Source: Cryptomeria japonica (taxonomy: Eukaryota; Streptophyta; Pinopsida; Cupressales; Cupressaceae). From it: a DNA stretch of 64,000 nucleotides. The translations under genes and the position numbers were made by a program. The stretch lies in the NCBI RefSeq assembly GCF_030272615.1, contig NC_081414.1:780308119-780372118 (forward strand), read 5' to 3'. A model generated the notes under the pieces. The model did no database searches. It was not told where the DNA came from and saw only the letters and a list, made by a program, of their open reading frames with translations. Positions 1-11,392 of this stretch are shown here, piece by piece (position 1 is the stretch's first letter; every line of letters begins with the position of its first letter).

Positions 1-1480
1 ATGAATTGAGAGGCAGATTCATCATGATTAGTTGTAGTGGCGAGCTGAGATTTTAGTGATACCAGAGGGAATAGGTCAGCAGAAGCAAGATTAGCCACCG
101 CAAGTTCAATCATTGTTAACCAAACACTCCAAAGTGTTCAGTGATATACCTCCAGGTAGCCTCCTAATAGGGGCATTGAGCATGTGATAAAGTTAGATAA
201 CAATAACAAAGTTGTTATCACTAAACCCTATAGGCATCCAAAAATGTATAAGGATGAGATCAAGAAGGCTAATAAACAGCTTCTTGAGATGGGGCACATC
301 AGACCTAGTAAGAGTCAATTTGCTTCTTCAGTCATGTTGGTTAAAAAGAAGGATAGTACTTTTAGGACGTGCATTGATTACAAGGAATCAAATAAGAGAA
401 TGATAAAAAATAGATATTTGATTCCCCATATTCATGAACTTATAGATGATTTGCACAGTGCCTCTTACTTCTCTAGAATACATTTGAGATCTCGTTATCA
501 TCAGATTTGGGTCAGGGAGGATGACGTGGAGAAGGCAGCTTTCAGGTGTCACTATGGACACTTTGATTTCTTGGTCATGCCATTTGGCTTGACTAATGCG
601 CCAGCTATGTTCTAGTCTTTTATGAACTGGACATTCAGGGAATAGTTGAGGAGGTTTGTGTTGATAATCTTTGATGACATATTGATTTACAGTAAGACTT
701 GGGAGGAGCATCTGAAACACATAGACACTATGTTGAGCATCCTAAAGTGCGAGTCCCTTTATGCAAAGATGTCTAAATGTGCTTTTGGAATGAAAAAGAT
801 GTTGTACTTGGGGCACATCATTAGTGCTAAGGGTGTTTGTATGGATCCAGATAAGATTAGGGCTATTATGGATTGGATTCCACCAAAGAATGTTTCTAAA
901 CTAAAGGAATTCCTTGGGTTGTGTGGATTTTACTGCCACTTTGTGAGGATATTTTCTCAGACTATTGCACCCCTTACATACTTGACTAGGAAAGATGGAT
1001 TTGAGTGGACAGATAGCGCTCAATAATATTTTGATAGATTTAAGGAGTTGATGAGAACATGTTCAATGTTTTCTATTCTATATTTTTGCAGGCCTTTTGA
1101 GTAGCATTGTGGCGCTTTGGGAGAGGGCCTTAGTGTGGTATTGATGCTAGATAGACACCCCATCACTTATGAGAGCAAAAAATTGAGGGGACTTGAGAAG
1201 AGTTACAACATTTATGACAAGGAAATGCTAGCGATTATGCATGCCTTGGGGAAATTGAGATAGTATTTGGAAGGGGCAACAAGTTTACCATCAAGACAAA
1301 TCATAACAGTTTTACGCATTTCCTTGAGCAGAAGGATTTGAATGATAGGCAATAGAAATGGGTCAGCAAACTGCAGGCTTATGACTTTGATATAATCTTC
1401 ATCAAAGGAAAGAAAACATAGTTGTTGATGCCTTATCTAGGAGACCACTTTTGTGTGCTTTGGAATTGTTGGAGGATGAT
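1..1480 (+). pseudogene. Gypsy reverse transcriptase and RNase H, decayed
   Basis: The segment encodes the central enzymes that copy element RNA into DNA. From 184 the frame reads through the RT fingers and palm (CIDYKESNKR, MPFGLTNAPAMF). A TAG at 613-615 replaces Gln after that motif. The catalytic box is FDDILIYSK near 670-700, and the thumb and connection (GLCGFYCHFV) end at a TAA at 1024. RNase H follows in shifted frames: HPITYESKKLRG and YDKEMLAIMHALGKLR are clear, but the expected DASGEG box reads GALGEG, so a catalytic Asp is lost. A linker to the integrase (VVDALSRRP-like) lies near 1420-1450. Identification is firm. The gene cannot be functional, having at least three stops and shifts. 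Confidence 0.9.
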
Positions 1481-1579
1481 TTGAGGGAATTGATTTCAGC
1501 AAAGTACGCGAAAGACAAGTGGGCTACTAGTATCATTGATGGCACTATTCAGGATGACAGATATATAGTGGAAAATCAT

Positions 1580-2931
1580 TTGATCATATATAAAGAGAGA
1601 ATTTATTGAATGCCAGATTCTACTATGAAGCAGAAGATTTTGAGAGCATTCCATGACTCACCATTAGCAGGTCACCCAAGTTTTTTCAAAACATACAGGA
1701 AGGTAAGAAAGCAATTTACTTGGAAAGGGCCCAAGTCGTAAGTTTTATAGTATGTGAGAGAATGTCCCATATGTCAACATGATAAACATGAACACTCTTT
1801 CCTGGGTGGTTTATTGTAGCCTCGACCCATTCCTGAGAGGAAGTGGGATAGAATATTGATGGATTTTATCATAGGCCTACCCAAGGCTCAAGGCATGGAT
1901 TGCATATATGTAGTGGTGGATCAGTTGACAAAATTTGCCCATTTCTTTGTTATTTCATCCTCCTATACTGCAACTCAGACAACAGAGTTGTTTTTCAAAG
2001 AGGTATTCAGGTTGCACGGTTTACAACATAGCATTGTCAGCGACAGGGACAACAATTTTACGAGTAATTTTTGGCAGGAGCTCTTCAGGTTATGTGGGGC
2101 AGGGCTCACCCCGAGCACCACCTATCACCTGTAGATAGACAGACAAAGACTATGAATAAGTGGGTGGAAGGATACCTTTGCAATTATATCATAAGGCAGC
2201 AGAAGGTGTGGGTAAAGTGGTTGCTTTTAGGAGAGTGTTGTTACAACACTACTTATCATATCTCCATTCAGATGTCACCTTTCATGGCGCTATATGGTTA
2301 GGAGGCTCTGAGCTTCTTGGATTTTCTTTTTGGGGACAATCAGGTACCGAAGGCTAAGGATCTCTTACAAGATAGTCATGATATCATTAGATCATTGAAG
2401 AAAAATATCCAGAAGGCTCAAAATCAGCAAAAACAATATGAAAATCATAATAGAACAGAGTGAACTTTTTAGATGGGTGACATGGTTTACCTCACACTGC
2501 AGCCTTACCATCAGTCCACTCTTAAAAAGAGTGATGCAGAAAAGTTGAAGTCATGTTATTACGACCCATTCAAAGTTGTCAAGAGGGTTGGAGAAGTATT
2601 TTATGAGCTTGAGTTGCTGGCAGACAGTAAGGTACATAATGTTTTTCATGTATCACACCTCAAGAAGGCATTGGGCCATTATATTGTACCTTCAGCAAAG
2701 TTGCCTCCTCTTGATGATGAAGGGAAACTTAGATTGGTTCCTGAGGGTATTTTGGAGACTCGAGAGTGCACCTTACGAAGATGAGTCATCAGGGAATATT
2801 TGGTGAAGTGGAGAAATTTGCTGGTGGAGGATGCTACTTGGGAGAGCGAGAAGATTTTACAGCATCCAGAGACGAGATTGCTTGAGGACAAGCAATTTCT
2901 ATGGGGGTGGACTGTAATGTCCTCTTTTTAG
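1580..2931 (+). pseudogene. Gypsy integrase with chromodomain-like tail, decayed
   Basis: The integrase inserts element DNA into the genome. An H2C2 zinc-binding region is readable (RAFHDSPLAGHPSF, then CPICQHDKHEHSF) at 1610-1800. The catalytic core has the first Asp in YVVVDQLTKFAHFF and the second in SDRDNNFTSNFW. At the third acidic position the family normally has QTE, but here the sequence reads QTK near 2140, so a catalytic Glu is missing. The C-terminal part from 2473 (VYLTLQPYHQSTLKKS, then VFHVSHLKKALG) leads to the chromodomain-like tail, which is split by a TGA at 2782-2784. The final stop is at 2929-2931, 19 bases inside the LTR. Chromodomains target such elements to heterochromatin; that role is family knowledge. 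Confidence 0.88.
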
Positions 2932-4481
2932 TAGTTGTTTTGATGATTTGTCATTATCCCTTTTTTCCATGGTCCCGAGGGTTAACTAGGACATTTTAGG
3001 GACTAATGAGGAAATTGATCTATGTATTTTCAGTTTCGGGCTGATTGGAGAAGATTTGATGGTTTTTCCAGACACTTACTATTTATAGTAAGTCACCAGG
3101 AATGTAGTGGCAGTGGAAATTTTGATGAATTTATTATGTTGACTACTTTGAGCTCATTTATTTCCAATTGGATTGTCATTTCATGGAGTTAATGATTTAT
3201 TTGGCTAAATTGTTAGAAGTTCCTAAGTTAAAAGTAAATATTTAACTTAGTGAATTGTTTAATGCTGAAACTATAGTAAGGAAAAGAAAATTAAAAGTGT
3301 CCCTTTCACGTGGGAGACATAAAGGGATAATAATATTTTATTCTACCTTTCCTTTATCCCACATTGATGGTGCTTTGGAATTTATTCCCAAATGAAGTAA
3401 TAAATAAGTGCATTTAATGAAGTTTCAGTCATCTTGGATACTGTGTTCTTGGTTCAAATTGTGAATTTGAGTTTCTCGAGAAAATCTCGAAATCTCTCTT
3501 GGCTATTGGGGATGTAAAACCCTCATTAGTAATAACTCCTATGTTTGTGAAAGAACGAGTCTGGGAGATTGGTTTGATAAAAAAACTAATTCGCAGGGGT
3601 TGAGAATCATCAGTTTCAGAATTGGAAGTTGTTGTAGTGGAGATGTAGACCTCCAGTAGAGTTTTTCGATTTGCAGAGAGGCTGTTAGTTGACATCGAAC
3701 CAAGTATTTCTGAATATTGCAAACCAGTTCTGTGTGATTTTCTAATTGATACGAACTGTGAATAGAGATGGTGTTGGCTATCTAGTTTGGAGAATTTGAT
3801 CAGACTACACAACGAACTCAGAGAAGTACGAGGGAATTTCTGGAAACTCAACTCGATAGTATTCTCATCCTGAGCGTAAAAAGCAGGTCTCACGTGATTA
3901 TTTAACTGTCAATGATTGTTAATCAACAGCAAAATTTATTAAGAAGGGTCTACATTATGCATGGGCAGCACAGAGAAAAGACGTGGTTTTCTGAAGGTTC
4001 GAAAGTTGTGGTGGTCAATCATATTGCTGTTTGAAATTTCTGTTAGGTGTTGTGAACTATGAATATAAATTGGTCACTGTTGTGAGCGTACAACCAGCTG
4101 AGACTCAGTTCCAGTAGTCGTAGCCAGCTAACAGGACTCATGGGGAAAAATCTAATAGACGCGTTGGCTGAAATGAATAGAAGCGTGGCTACAGGTGAAA
4201 GTTACAGTTGACGCTCGTTCAACTAGACAGCTCCTCTGTGAACACTTCCAACCAGGATCTTATTTTGTAATCATTCTCATTAGACTTATAAACACTTCAA
4301 AATCGAGTCTATGGATGTCACGTGGGTTGTTTGAATAATTTGAACTGTATTCACTTCGGTCTATAGATGAACTTGCTAGTAATGTGTATGTTTAAAATTA
4401 TATTCCATACTAGTCAGTGTTTTTTATTATGCTCATGAATGAAACTATCAAGACATCAAACGCACCAGGGACAACATAACA
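2913..4481 (+). repeat. 3' LTR of the chromovirus (right end approximate)
   Basis: The LTR begins TGTAATGTCC at 2913, directly after a purine-rich tract ATGGGGGTGGA (2901-2911) that serves as the plus-strand primer site. A TATA-like GAATATAAATT lies at about 4060-4070 and would place transcription start near 4095. The right border was chosen at a weak inverted match to the start. A second LTR copy is not in the window, so the length is uncertain. A 154-codon open frame on the minus strand (3893-3429) lies inside the LTR and has no recognisable domain. Confidence 0.6.
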
Positions 4482-4981
4482 TTCTGAATATAGCGAACAC
4501 AAAAAATATTCATTGAAACGATTAAATTAACACAACAAATTGAAAGGAAATAAAGGAAAAAAAAACAGGCAATCCATTACAACTAGGTGCCCAACTTAAA
4601 GGATGTTGTTGCATTCTCTTTCCCATTTGCATAGTAAAATGTGAAGCCTCCAAAGCCTCCAATAATAGATACGATCTATAAAATTGTATGCTTTCAAGGA
4701 AATGACATTGTAAGTTAAGACTATTGGTAGTGCATGAATTAGTAGAGAGAAACTGAAGTCTTTACCGACGACAAAATCTGCTTCAAGATTGGATTGATGA
4801 AATCAAATGATAGATTTTTTCAGAATTGGCTATTAATGTATTTGTTGGAGTTGGAAAATTCATTTCACTGCACTAAAATTATATATCGTTATCACTACAT
4901 ATCATCGTCAAACCTATTTGTTCCTCTATTTTGTCTGAAACTTTCAAACTTTCGGCCTCCCTATTGTGTTTTAGCTTGCAC

Positions 4982-5070
4982 ACTAATCAAATCATTCTGG
5001 TTGATTACTTTAATACTAATCAAATCATCTTGGTTCATCACTTATATTGCAATCAAATAATCTTGTATGT
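4982..5070. repeat. 33-base tandem repeat, about 2.7 copies
   Basis: Copies start at 4982, 5015 and 5048, each carrying AATCAAATCATCTTGGTT-like sequence. The period is exactly 33, seen from AATCAA at 4985, 5018 and 5051. No function is apparent. Confidence 0.75.
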
Positions 5071-5489
5071 ATACAAGATGGACACACAATTTGTTCATTA
5101 TCAATATTTTTAAGATTGAACTTTGATTTGGTTACAAGTTTTTAAGTGCATATGGGTACATTAACGCAATTGGCTATCGAGAAATAATACAATAAAAACT
5201 TTTGTAAAGCAGCCTAAGACTTGAAATATCATATATTTGAAATAACCTTACAGATGCAAACGAGTGCATAATTTCTTGCAGTTTAATAGAATGTCATAAT
5301 CATCTTGAACATTTGAACTTAAATTTTTATTGTATTGTGGACAAATGTCTAAACAAATTGTTTGTGATCCTTGTCTTTGGGTAGTCCATGAATATGGATC
5401 TTTACAACTCCATGATTTTACTACAACAAAAATATCTTCACCAGTAGCAACAATACCCACACCTTCAAATGCATCAGCAACACTCGCAT

Positions 5490-5545
5490 CATCAACAACA
5501 ACATCAGCAATACCCAAATCAACAACAACAACAACAACAAATCGA
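5490..5545. repeat. CAA-rich simple repeat
   Basis: ATCAACAACAACATCAGC is followed by an uninterrupted CAA run at 5519-5540. The minus strand reads as poly-Val, which explains an open frame there that is not a gene. Confidence 0.85.
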
Positions 5546-5909
5546 TACTTCCAAATGAGATAGATAATCAAGAATATCAAATTGTTGTTTAGTTGTTGAT
5601 CCGAGGATCATATGTTTTTCTAATTCTTAAAATATAATTTTTATATTATATTTTTCATTTTTCATTTAATAATATTAATAAATAAAAAAATCAAATTACT
5701 ATTGACTTAACCATTACTGACTTAACCATTACACATCATTTAGACACAACCGCTAAAAGACTCAATTTAGTCATTATAAATCTAGAAAGTGCGGCAGTCA
5801 AATCTTAATTTTTAATTTGTTACTCCGTCCTCTCCGCGTAAGCGCAGTGACTTCTAGAAATCGGAGTTAAAATTTTATTGCGGGATTGACGGCACTACTT
5901 CGGCCATGT

Positions 5910-6033
5910 CGCCATCGTTATTGAAATGGCGAAGAAGTATTAGGCAGCCTGATTATTTTATATATAAATCGGAAAATATAATTGATAAGAAATATAGAAA
6001 CGCCATCGTTATTGAAATGGCGAGGAAGTATTT
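5910..6033. repeat. Direct repeat flanking the kinase promoter and start codon
   Basis: The sequence 5910-5942 recurs at 6001-6033 with one mismatch in about 33 bases (GAAGAAG versus GAGGAAG). The offset is 91 bases. The second copy contains the likely start ATG at 6017, and the first holds the equivalent ATG at 5926 in a frame that meets TAG at 5941. The TATA-like box lies between the copies. It may be a local duplication of the gene's start region. Confidence 0.8.
5959..5969 (+). promoter_or_regulatory. TATA-like box of the receptor kinase
   Basis: TATATATAAAT lies 48 bases before the ATG at 6017. With the usual 25-35 base spacing, transcription would begin near 5995 and give a leader of about 20 bases. 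This supports the start at 6017 over the in-frame upstream ATG at 5906. Confidence 0.45.
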
Positions 6034-8424
6034 GTTTCTAGCAATTAGTCTGATTATTACAGCCAATTATTGCAGTGCAGTAGCAATGAATGGCGGAGCC
6101 ACGCTTTTAATGGGTTCTTCCCTCTCAGGAAGTCAGACCATAATTTCAAAAAATGGCACGTTTGCATTGGGATTTTTCAATCCAAGGGGAACGAATAATT
6201 GGTATATTGGCATCTGGTATGCCCCAATCCCTCAGAAGGCCATTGTATGGGTGGCTAACAGAGACAATCCTGTCAGAAATATGCCCGGCGTTCTCAAATT
6301 TTCGAGAGGCGGTCAGCTCACATTGTTTGATAGAAATGGCCGTTCCGTTTGGTCGACTGATAATGGCCCGAAAGGATCAGGGGCTGTGATAACGGACTCT
6401 GGTAATTTCATTGTGCTGGACGCCCACAACGAGTCTGCGATTGTTTGGGAGAGTTTCGCGCATCCGACAGATACATTGTTGCCTGACGCGAAGCTGTGGA
6501 AAGGAATGACACTAACTTCCTGGAAGAGTTCTTCAGATCCTGAAAGTGGGCTCTACTCTTTCCGAATGAACACATCTCCAGGAAAGACGGAGTTGATGAT
6601 GTTGTTTAACAATACCGTTCCATATTGGTCCAGTGGAGAATGTATTGGACACAATTATTTTACTAAGGTTCCAGAATTGGAAGGTCAGAAGAAAGTTCAA
6701 ACGTCGTGTGTGAGGCTTTCTCCTTCAAGAATATACATTTATTTTAGCATAAACCCGATAGATCGTATGATCAAGGGGCGATTCGTATTAAATGAGAACG
6801 GCGATTTTGAACTTTTCTTCTGGATGGATGATGGTAGATGGAGTCTGAGGTGGTCGACATACCAATGTCAATGCAGTAACTATAAAATCTGCGGGTCCTA
6901 TGGACTGTGCAATACGAATGATGTGTGTAGTTGTGTCCAGGGCTTCACACCCAAGCACGACTCTCAAGGTTGGTGGTCAACTGGGTGTGCTCGGGGAAAA
7001 CCCCTTGAATGCTCTGTCACGGAGGGCACAACCGACGGCCTCTTGGAAGCCACGAACCAATACTTGCCTGAAAAAGAAGCTGTCTTAATCAACAATGAGC
7101 CAACACAGCAAGGCTGCCGGACAGCTTGTCTCCACAATTGCTCCTGCACAGCCTTTGCTTTCGCTGATTCTGATCCACCCGTCTGCAAATTGTGGTCTGG
7201 AGATTTATTCGGTATGAGGGTTTCGTCGTCCGAGGGTCAATCCGTCTTCGTTAGACTGGCTGCTTCTGAGTTACCACACTTCATATCAGAGCAAAGCAAC
7301 AAACCCCTGCACTTACAATTTTACTTTCTGCCGGCGCATCAATTTTGGTTTTTTCGGCTCTCCTGTCGACCGCATATATTCTCTGGAAACGTCGAGGTTT
7401 GTCGAAGAAAAACGTTGAAGAGGAGGTGCCTTTGTCGCTCAGAATGTTCAGTTACAAAGAGCTGCGAATTGCAACGGAGAATTTCAAGCATAAGCTGGGT
7501 AGTGGAGCATTAGGCTCTGTTTTCAAAGGAACTCTGCCAGACAACAGGCCTGTTGCGGTTAAGAGATTAGAGGGTTCCACGCAAGTAGAAAAACAATTCC
7601 GTGCTGAAATAATCACCACCGGTAGAATACAGCATGTGAATTTGGTTAGGCTCTGGGGATTCTGCGTAGAAGGCTCTCGAAGGCTACTGGTGTATGCCTA
7701 CATGCCCAATGGTTCTCTAAACTCCTTCCTCTTCTCTCAGTCGGAAGACGTAGAGAAGGTGTTGGATTGGAAGACCAGGTTTGAGATCGCACTGGGTACT
7801 GCACGAGGATTAGTTTATCTGCATGAGGAATGCAGGGATCGTATCATTCATTGCGATATCAAGCCTGAAAACATTCTCCTCGACAGCGACTTGAGCCCAA
7901 AGGTAGCAGATTTTGGGCTAGCGAAGTTGGTAGGTAGAGATTTCAGCCGCGTACTGACGACCACAAAAGGAACTCGTGGATACTTGGCTCCCGAGTGGAT
8001 CTCCGGCCTTCCTATCACTCCCAAGGTGGACGTATATAGCTTTGGCATGACCTTGTTGAAAATTATATCTGGCCGATGAAATTTGGATTTAAAGGTGGAG
8101 GAAAGTAGGTTGTGCTTTCCTACCTTGGCTTCATCTCAAATTCAGAGGGGAAACATAAAAGACATTGTGGATGCAAGGATAGCAGGCGAGGCAAATATCG
8201 AAGAAGTTAAAAGAGCCGCTATGGTGGCTAGGCTGTGCATTCAAGATGATGAGAATCAGAGGCCGAGCATGGGTGAAGTGGTGAAGATATTAGAAGGCAC
8301 GATTGAGGTTCCTCTGCCACAAATTCCGACGTCTCTAGAAGTCCTGGTTTGTGAGGTAGACTACGAGAACACAGATAGCTACGGTGAACATTCCATGTCA
8401 GGTGGTTCCGTAACAGAAAAATAG
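6017..8424 (+). pseudogene. G-type lectin S-receptor-like Ser/Thr kinase (SD2 type), two lesions
   Basis: An intact relative would be a plasma-membrane receptor kinase of about 800 residues. Starting at 6017 there is a signal peptide (MARKYLFLAISLIITANYCS). A B-lectin domain follows (about residues 30-145: FALGFFNPRG, IVWVANRDNP), then the S-locus glycoprotein region, a Cys-rich EGF-like stretch (CGSYGLCNTNDVCSCVQGF) and a PAN/apple domain (about 350-430: GCRTACLHNCSCTAFAF). The transmembrane helix (LTILLSAGASILVFSALL) lies in the next frame, so one base is missing near 7303-7309. The kinase then reads GSGALGSVFKG, VAVKRL, HCDIKPENILLD, DFGLAKL and GTRGYLAPEW. Cys replaces Arg in the HRD motif, a non-RD kinase as is usual in this subfamily. 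TGA at 8077-8079 stands where the family has Arg (CGA to TGA), cutting the kinase after ISGR. The frame then stays open to TAG at 8422. It has no introns, which is typical of the subfamily. Confidence 0.9.
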
Positions 8425-9231
8425 TAGCCTGTTTTAAGTTTGGTCCACATATGGACATTAAAAGTTGTTTGCATATTTTTAGTTCATGCCGACAGGCAGA
8501 AACTAATGCATTGGTTGGATGCATTTGATTTTTTCCCTTTTTCAATAAGCGTAAAATGAATAATTAATATAACATTATTTAATCATAAATATGATTAGTT
8601 CATGCCATTCAAATTTCTCAAAATAATCAATCTGCCATCATATCTTAATGGCTTCATATAGCACAATACAATTGCCAACAAAAAATTATTGTATTTGTCA
8701 AAGACCAATTGTATATCATTCAATGCATTGTTAATGCATATGCGTGCAATGTTTAGTATTGTGTGTTGGCTTTGTTTGTCTATTGTTAGTTCTAAACGTT
8801 TTAGTAATCAAACATTCTAATAATCTGAGGAATTGTTGAGGAACTATTGGTATGAATCTTGAGACTCTGAGTTTCAATATTAACTTTTTTTAGCTAACAA
8901 TAGATGTAAGTTGGCATTTTTTTGTTCTTGTTACATTGTTGTGACTTTTGCAAGTTGTGAAGGATATTGGTTGTTCACCATTGTGAAGGTTTGTGGTCCC
9001 CTACAAATATATCAAAACATACAATCTTAGCAGCGGGCAACTAAGAGAAGTAGGATACCTTTATTTCAGTACCAGAGACACATGTTTAGGTAACCCTAGT
9101 TTTTGGTCCAAAATCTACACAATCCTTGGAACCTTCATTCATGTCGGGAACGATACAAAGAAATTTAGCCTAAACTAAATCCTCAAATTTCTAGACCTCT
9201 GTTCAAATTTTTAGATTTTCTCCCTTAAAAA

Positions 9232-9317
9232 TCACTTTGTTTTCTTCCTCAAAATGAGTAAAATAATATCAAAACCACTTTGTTTTCTTCCTCAAAATGA
9301 GTAAAATAATATCAAAA
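9232..9317. repeat. 43-base tandem duplication
   Basis: CACTTTGTTTTCTTCCTC begins at 9233 and again at 9276. The two units are near identical over 43 bases, including AAAATGAGTAAAATAATATC, so the duplication is recent. Confidence 0.85.
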
Positions 9318-9550
9318 TTCCTCCTTTCTCTAGGAAAAGAGAGAGAAGATCTCAAAGCTTTTTCCTTGAAACTCAATGAACCAGGAGGTCTGACCCCTTT
9401 TCTTTTTATCCACTGCACATTTCATTGCATCTCTGCAGTTGCTCTTTTTTTTTTTCTCACAATGGTTTTTTTGTTTTCTTTTTTTTTTTTTTTTTTCATC
9501 GGTAAGTAATGGGAAAATTTGCACATGCACACACCAACTAGACTAATCAA

Positions 9551-9621
9551 CATACTACACTAAAGGAACGGCCATATGGAAATAAGCATACTATGGTATA
9601 GGGACGCTCATATGCAGTTAG
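9551..9621. repeat. 36-base imperfect tandem repeat
   Basis: Two units start with CATACTA at 9551 and 9587 and share GG-ACG-(C)-CATATG at matching positions. They have diverged by roughly a quarter. Confidence 0.55.
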
Positions 9622-10676
9622 TTGCTAATCAAACAAATTATAAAATACCTATTCAAGACTTATTTTGCTTTTCTTGTTAATTTACAAGTATTTCATGGGC
9701 TATGTTCTATTAACATAAACCCCAAATAGTAAAAATTAGAAACAAGAATTAACTGAGGTGTCATATTACACCTATCCCAAATTGGAATAACTCATTGAAA
9801 TTATATTTCCATTTTTTATACTAGGTAGAGAAGAAGCTAACGGTGACTGAAATTCCTCTTTTTATTCACATGTTCAAAGAGCAATGCAAATGGTCCTAAT
9901 TGAAAAACCCTCCAAAAATTAAAGGAAGAAACCACAAAAGATGATCGTACATTCAAACAAGAACCTATAAACTTGGTGAAATGGCCGCTAAGCCCCCATG
10001 GATTCCTTCACCATGCAACATCGAAACCCTACATTTCTAAGATTTGTAAACATAGTTTTTCTTGATAGTCTTTTGGGCATGCTTACCTATGATGATCTTT
10101 ACATTTCCCTTGATCTTGTACTTATATATAGTGATTTTGTTGCCCTCATCAGTCTTGTGGTTCAAACTTAAGATCTTATGAGACAAAAGCAGTATTCTAT
10201 AGTTTTCTAATAGAGACCACTTGTTCAACTACCATTGCACACATTCCTTAGAAAAAATTGACTCAATTGCTATTATAAACATATCACATCTAAATTATAT
10301 ATAATTTATAACATTTTGATTTACAACATTTGCAAAAGTACAGAAACCAATTATCACACTGTGCCCTTGTTTCAAGATTACACAATCCCTAATCACAACA
10401 TTAACCCATAATTGAACCCCCGACTCATTAAACAAGGAATAATATAAATATGGGTAAAATTGTACCTAAATGGCATGGATCATGTAGAGAACTATCCTAA
10501 TGCTTAGGTACTGGAAAGAATGGAAGACCTACAAAATGAGCTTCGAGAAATAAAAATTAGTGAAGACAAAAGCAGTGGTAGTTGTGAATAAATATCTCTT
10601 CTACCTAAGCTCAAGGTAGTCATTCAATTGGATGTGGACTTGTTTTTTTTTTTAAATCAATTGGACTTGTAAATTA

Positions 10677-11018
10677 TGTAAAATTTTATCTAAACCTGCA
10701 CAAGAGCATCTAGCTAAAAAATAAGAACGCAACTTGCAGTATAACATAAGAGAAAATTGAGAGAAGAATAAGAAAAAAATTGTTTCATGTTGATTTACAC
10801 ATGAATGAATTACATAATATAGAGCCTTCATCAAAACAAAAAAGCGAAGGAAAAGCTAGAATAAAACAAAAAAAACATAGATATTCCTTAGTTAGCTTAA
10901 CAACTAAGCAAACAACATAATTATCTGCAAAACATTGATAAAACAAATTGTGGTGTTTGTTATCCAATAAATACACAAAAAAAAACAAAAAAACCAGCTA
11001 TTGTATATTGTGCTAACA
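10677..11018 (-). repeat. 3' LTR of the small copia-type element
   Basis: It matches 12066-12387 along its length, for example ATAAGAAC, GATTTACACATGAATGAATTA and GCTTAACAACTAAGCAAACAA. At 342 versus 322 bases there are small indels and clear divergence. Confidence 0.88.
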
Positions 11019-11030
11019 CTCCCCCTTAGG
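11019..11030 (-). promoter_or_regulatory. Polypurine tract
   Basis: The minus strand reads CCTAAGGGGGAG directly before the TGTTAG LTR start. This is the classic plus-strand primer of copia elements. Confidence 0.85.
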
Positions 11031-11392
11031 TCTAACTAAGGAGACTAAAGCCTAAGGAAAGTAGAGAGGAAAGAGGGAAAACCCACTGGGAACAAAACCC
11101 CCCCTCAAAAATAAACACTAAATCTACATGGCAGCTTCTATGCTACAATGTCCTTCACCCTGAGAAAGTCTCGTAGAAAGTGAACTCATTTCCGCCTCCA
11201 CAAAGAAGAGAAAGAATGTCAATATAGAATGTAGCCTGGTGAATGTTATAGTAGGTTCCTTTGTAACAAATGACGCCTCTTCCTTTTGGAAGATAGAAAC
11301 CTCGAGCTATCAAACTGTTGAATTCCCACTCAAGTGAAGGGTATCAAGGGATCAAAATGATTGGTTATGAAAAGAGCTCATATTTATCCAAT

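Larger units (their letters stand above)
1..4481 (+). mobile_element. Chromovirus-type Ty3/gypsy element, 5' part outside the window
   Basis: The order reverse transcriptase, RNase H, integrase, chromodomain-like tail, polypurine tract and LTR is readable on the plus strand. Gag, protease and the 5' LTR would lie left of the window. The reading frame is broken by many stops and shifts, so the copy is dead. The C-terminal tail after the integrase (VKWRNLLVEDATWESE) matches the chromodomain end of plant chromoviruses. The right end at 4481 is a guess based on the weak inverted match between the LTR start TGTAATGTCC and GGGACAACATAACA. Confidence 0.85.
4482..5900. other. AT-rich intergenic stretch upstream of the kinase
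   Basis: No gene is supported. It holds the 33-base tandem repeat at 4982-5070, a CAA/CAN-rich low-complexity patch at 5440-5545, and a short near-duplicate (TGACTTAACCATTAC, twice) at 5703-5735. Open frames here are short and of low complexity. Confidence 0.5.
8425..10676. other. AT-rich intergenic stretch downstream of the kinase
   Basis: No gene is supported. It contains two short tandem duplications (9232-9317 and 9551-9621), poly-T runs at 9446-9455 and 9479-9496, and loose poly(A)-signal-like sequences after 8540. No TE protein motif was recognised on either strand. Confidence 0.5.

Noticed and set aside
5248-5580. Minus-strand 110-codon frame with a poly-Val run
   Set aside because: It is the complement of the CAA-rich simple repeat and has no domain, signal or promoter context.
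5906-6016. Use of the in-frame upstream ATG at 5906 as the kinase start
   Set aside because: It would put 37 unrelated residues before a good signal peptide and lies upstream of the TATA-like box. The ATG at 6017 fits the family.
9297-9530. Short frames on both strands around 9300-9530
   Set aside because: They are produced by poly-T/poly-A runs and encode only Phe- or Lys-rich peptides.
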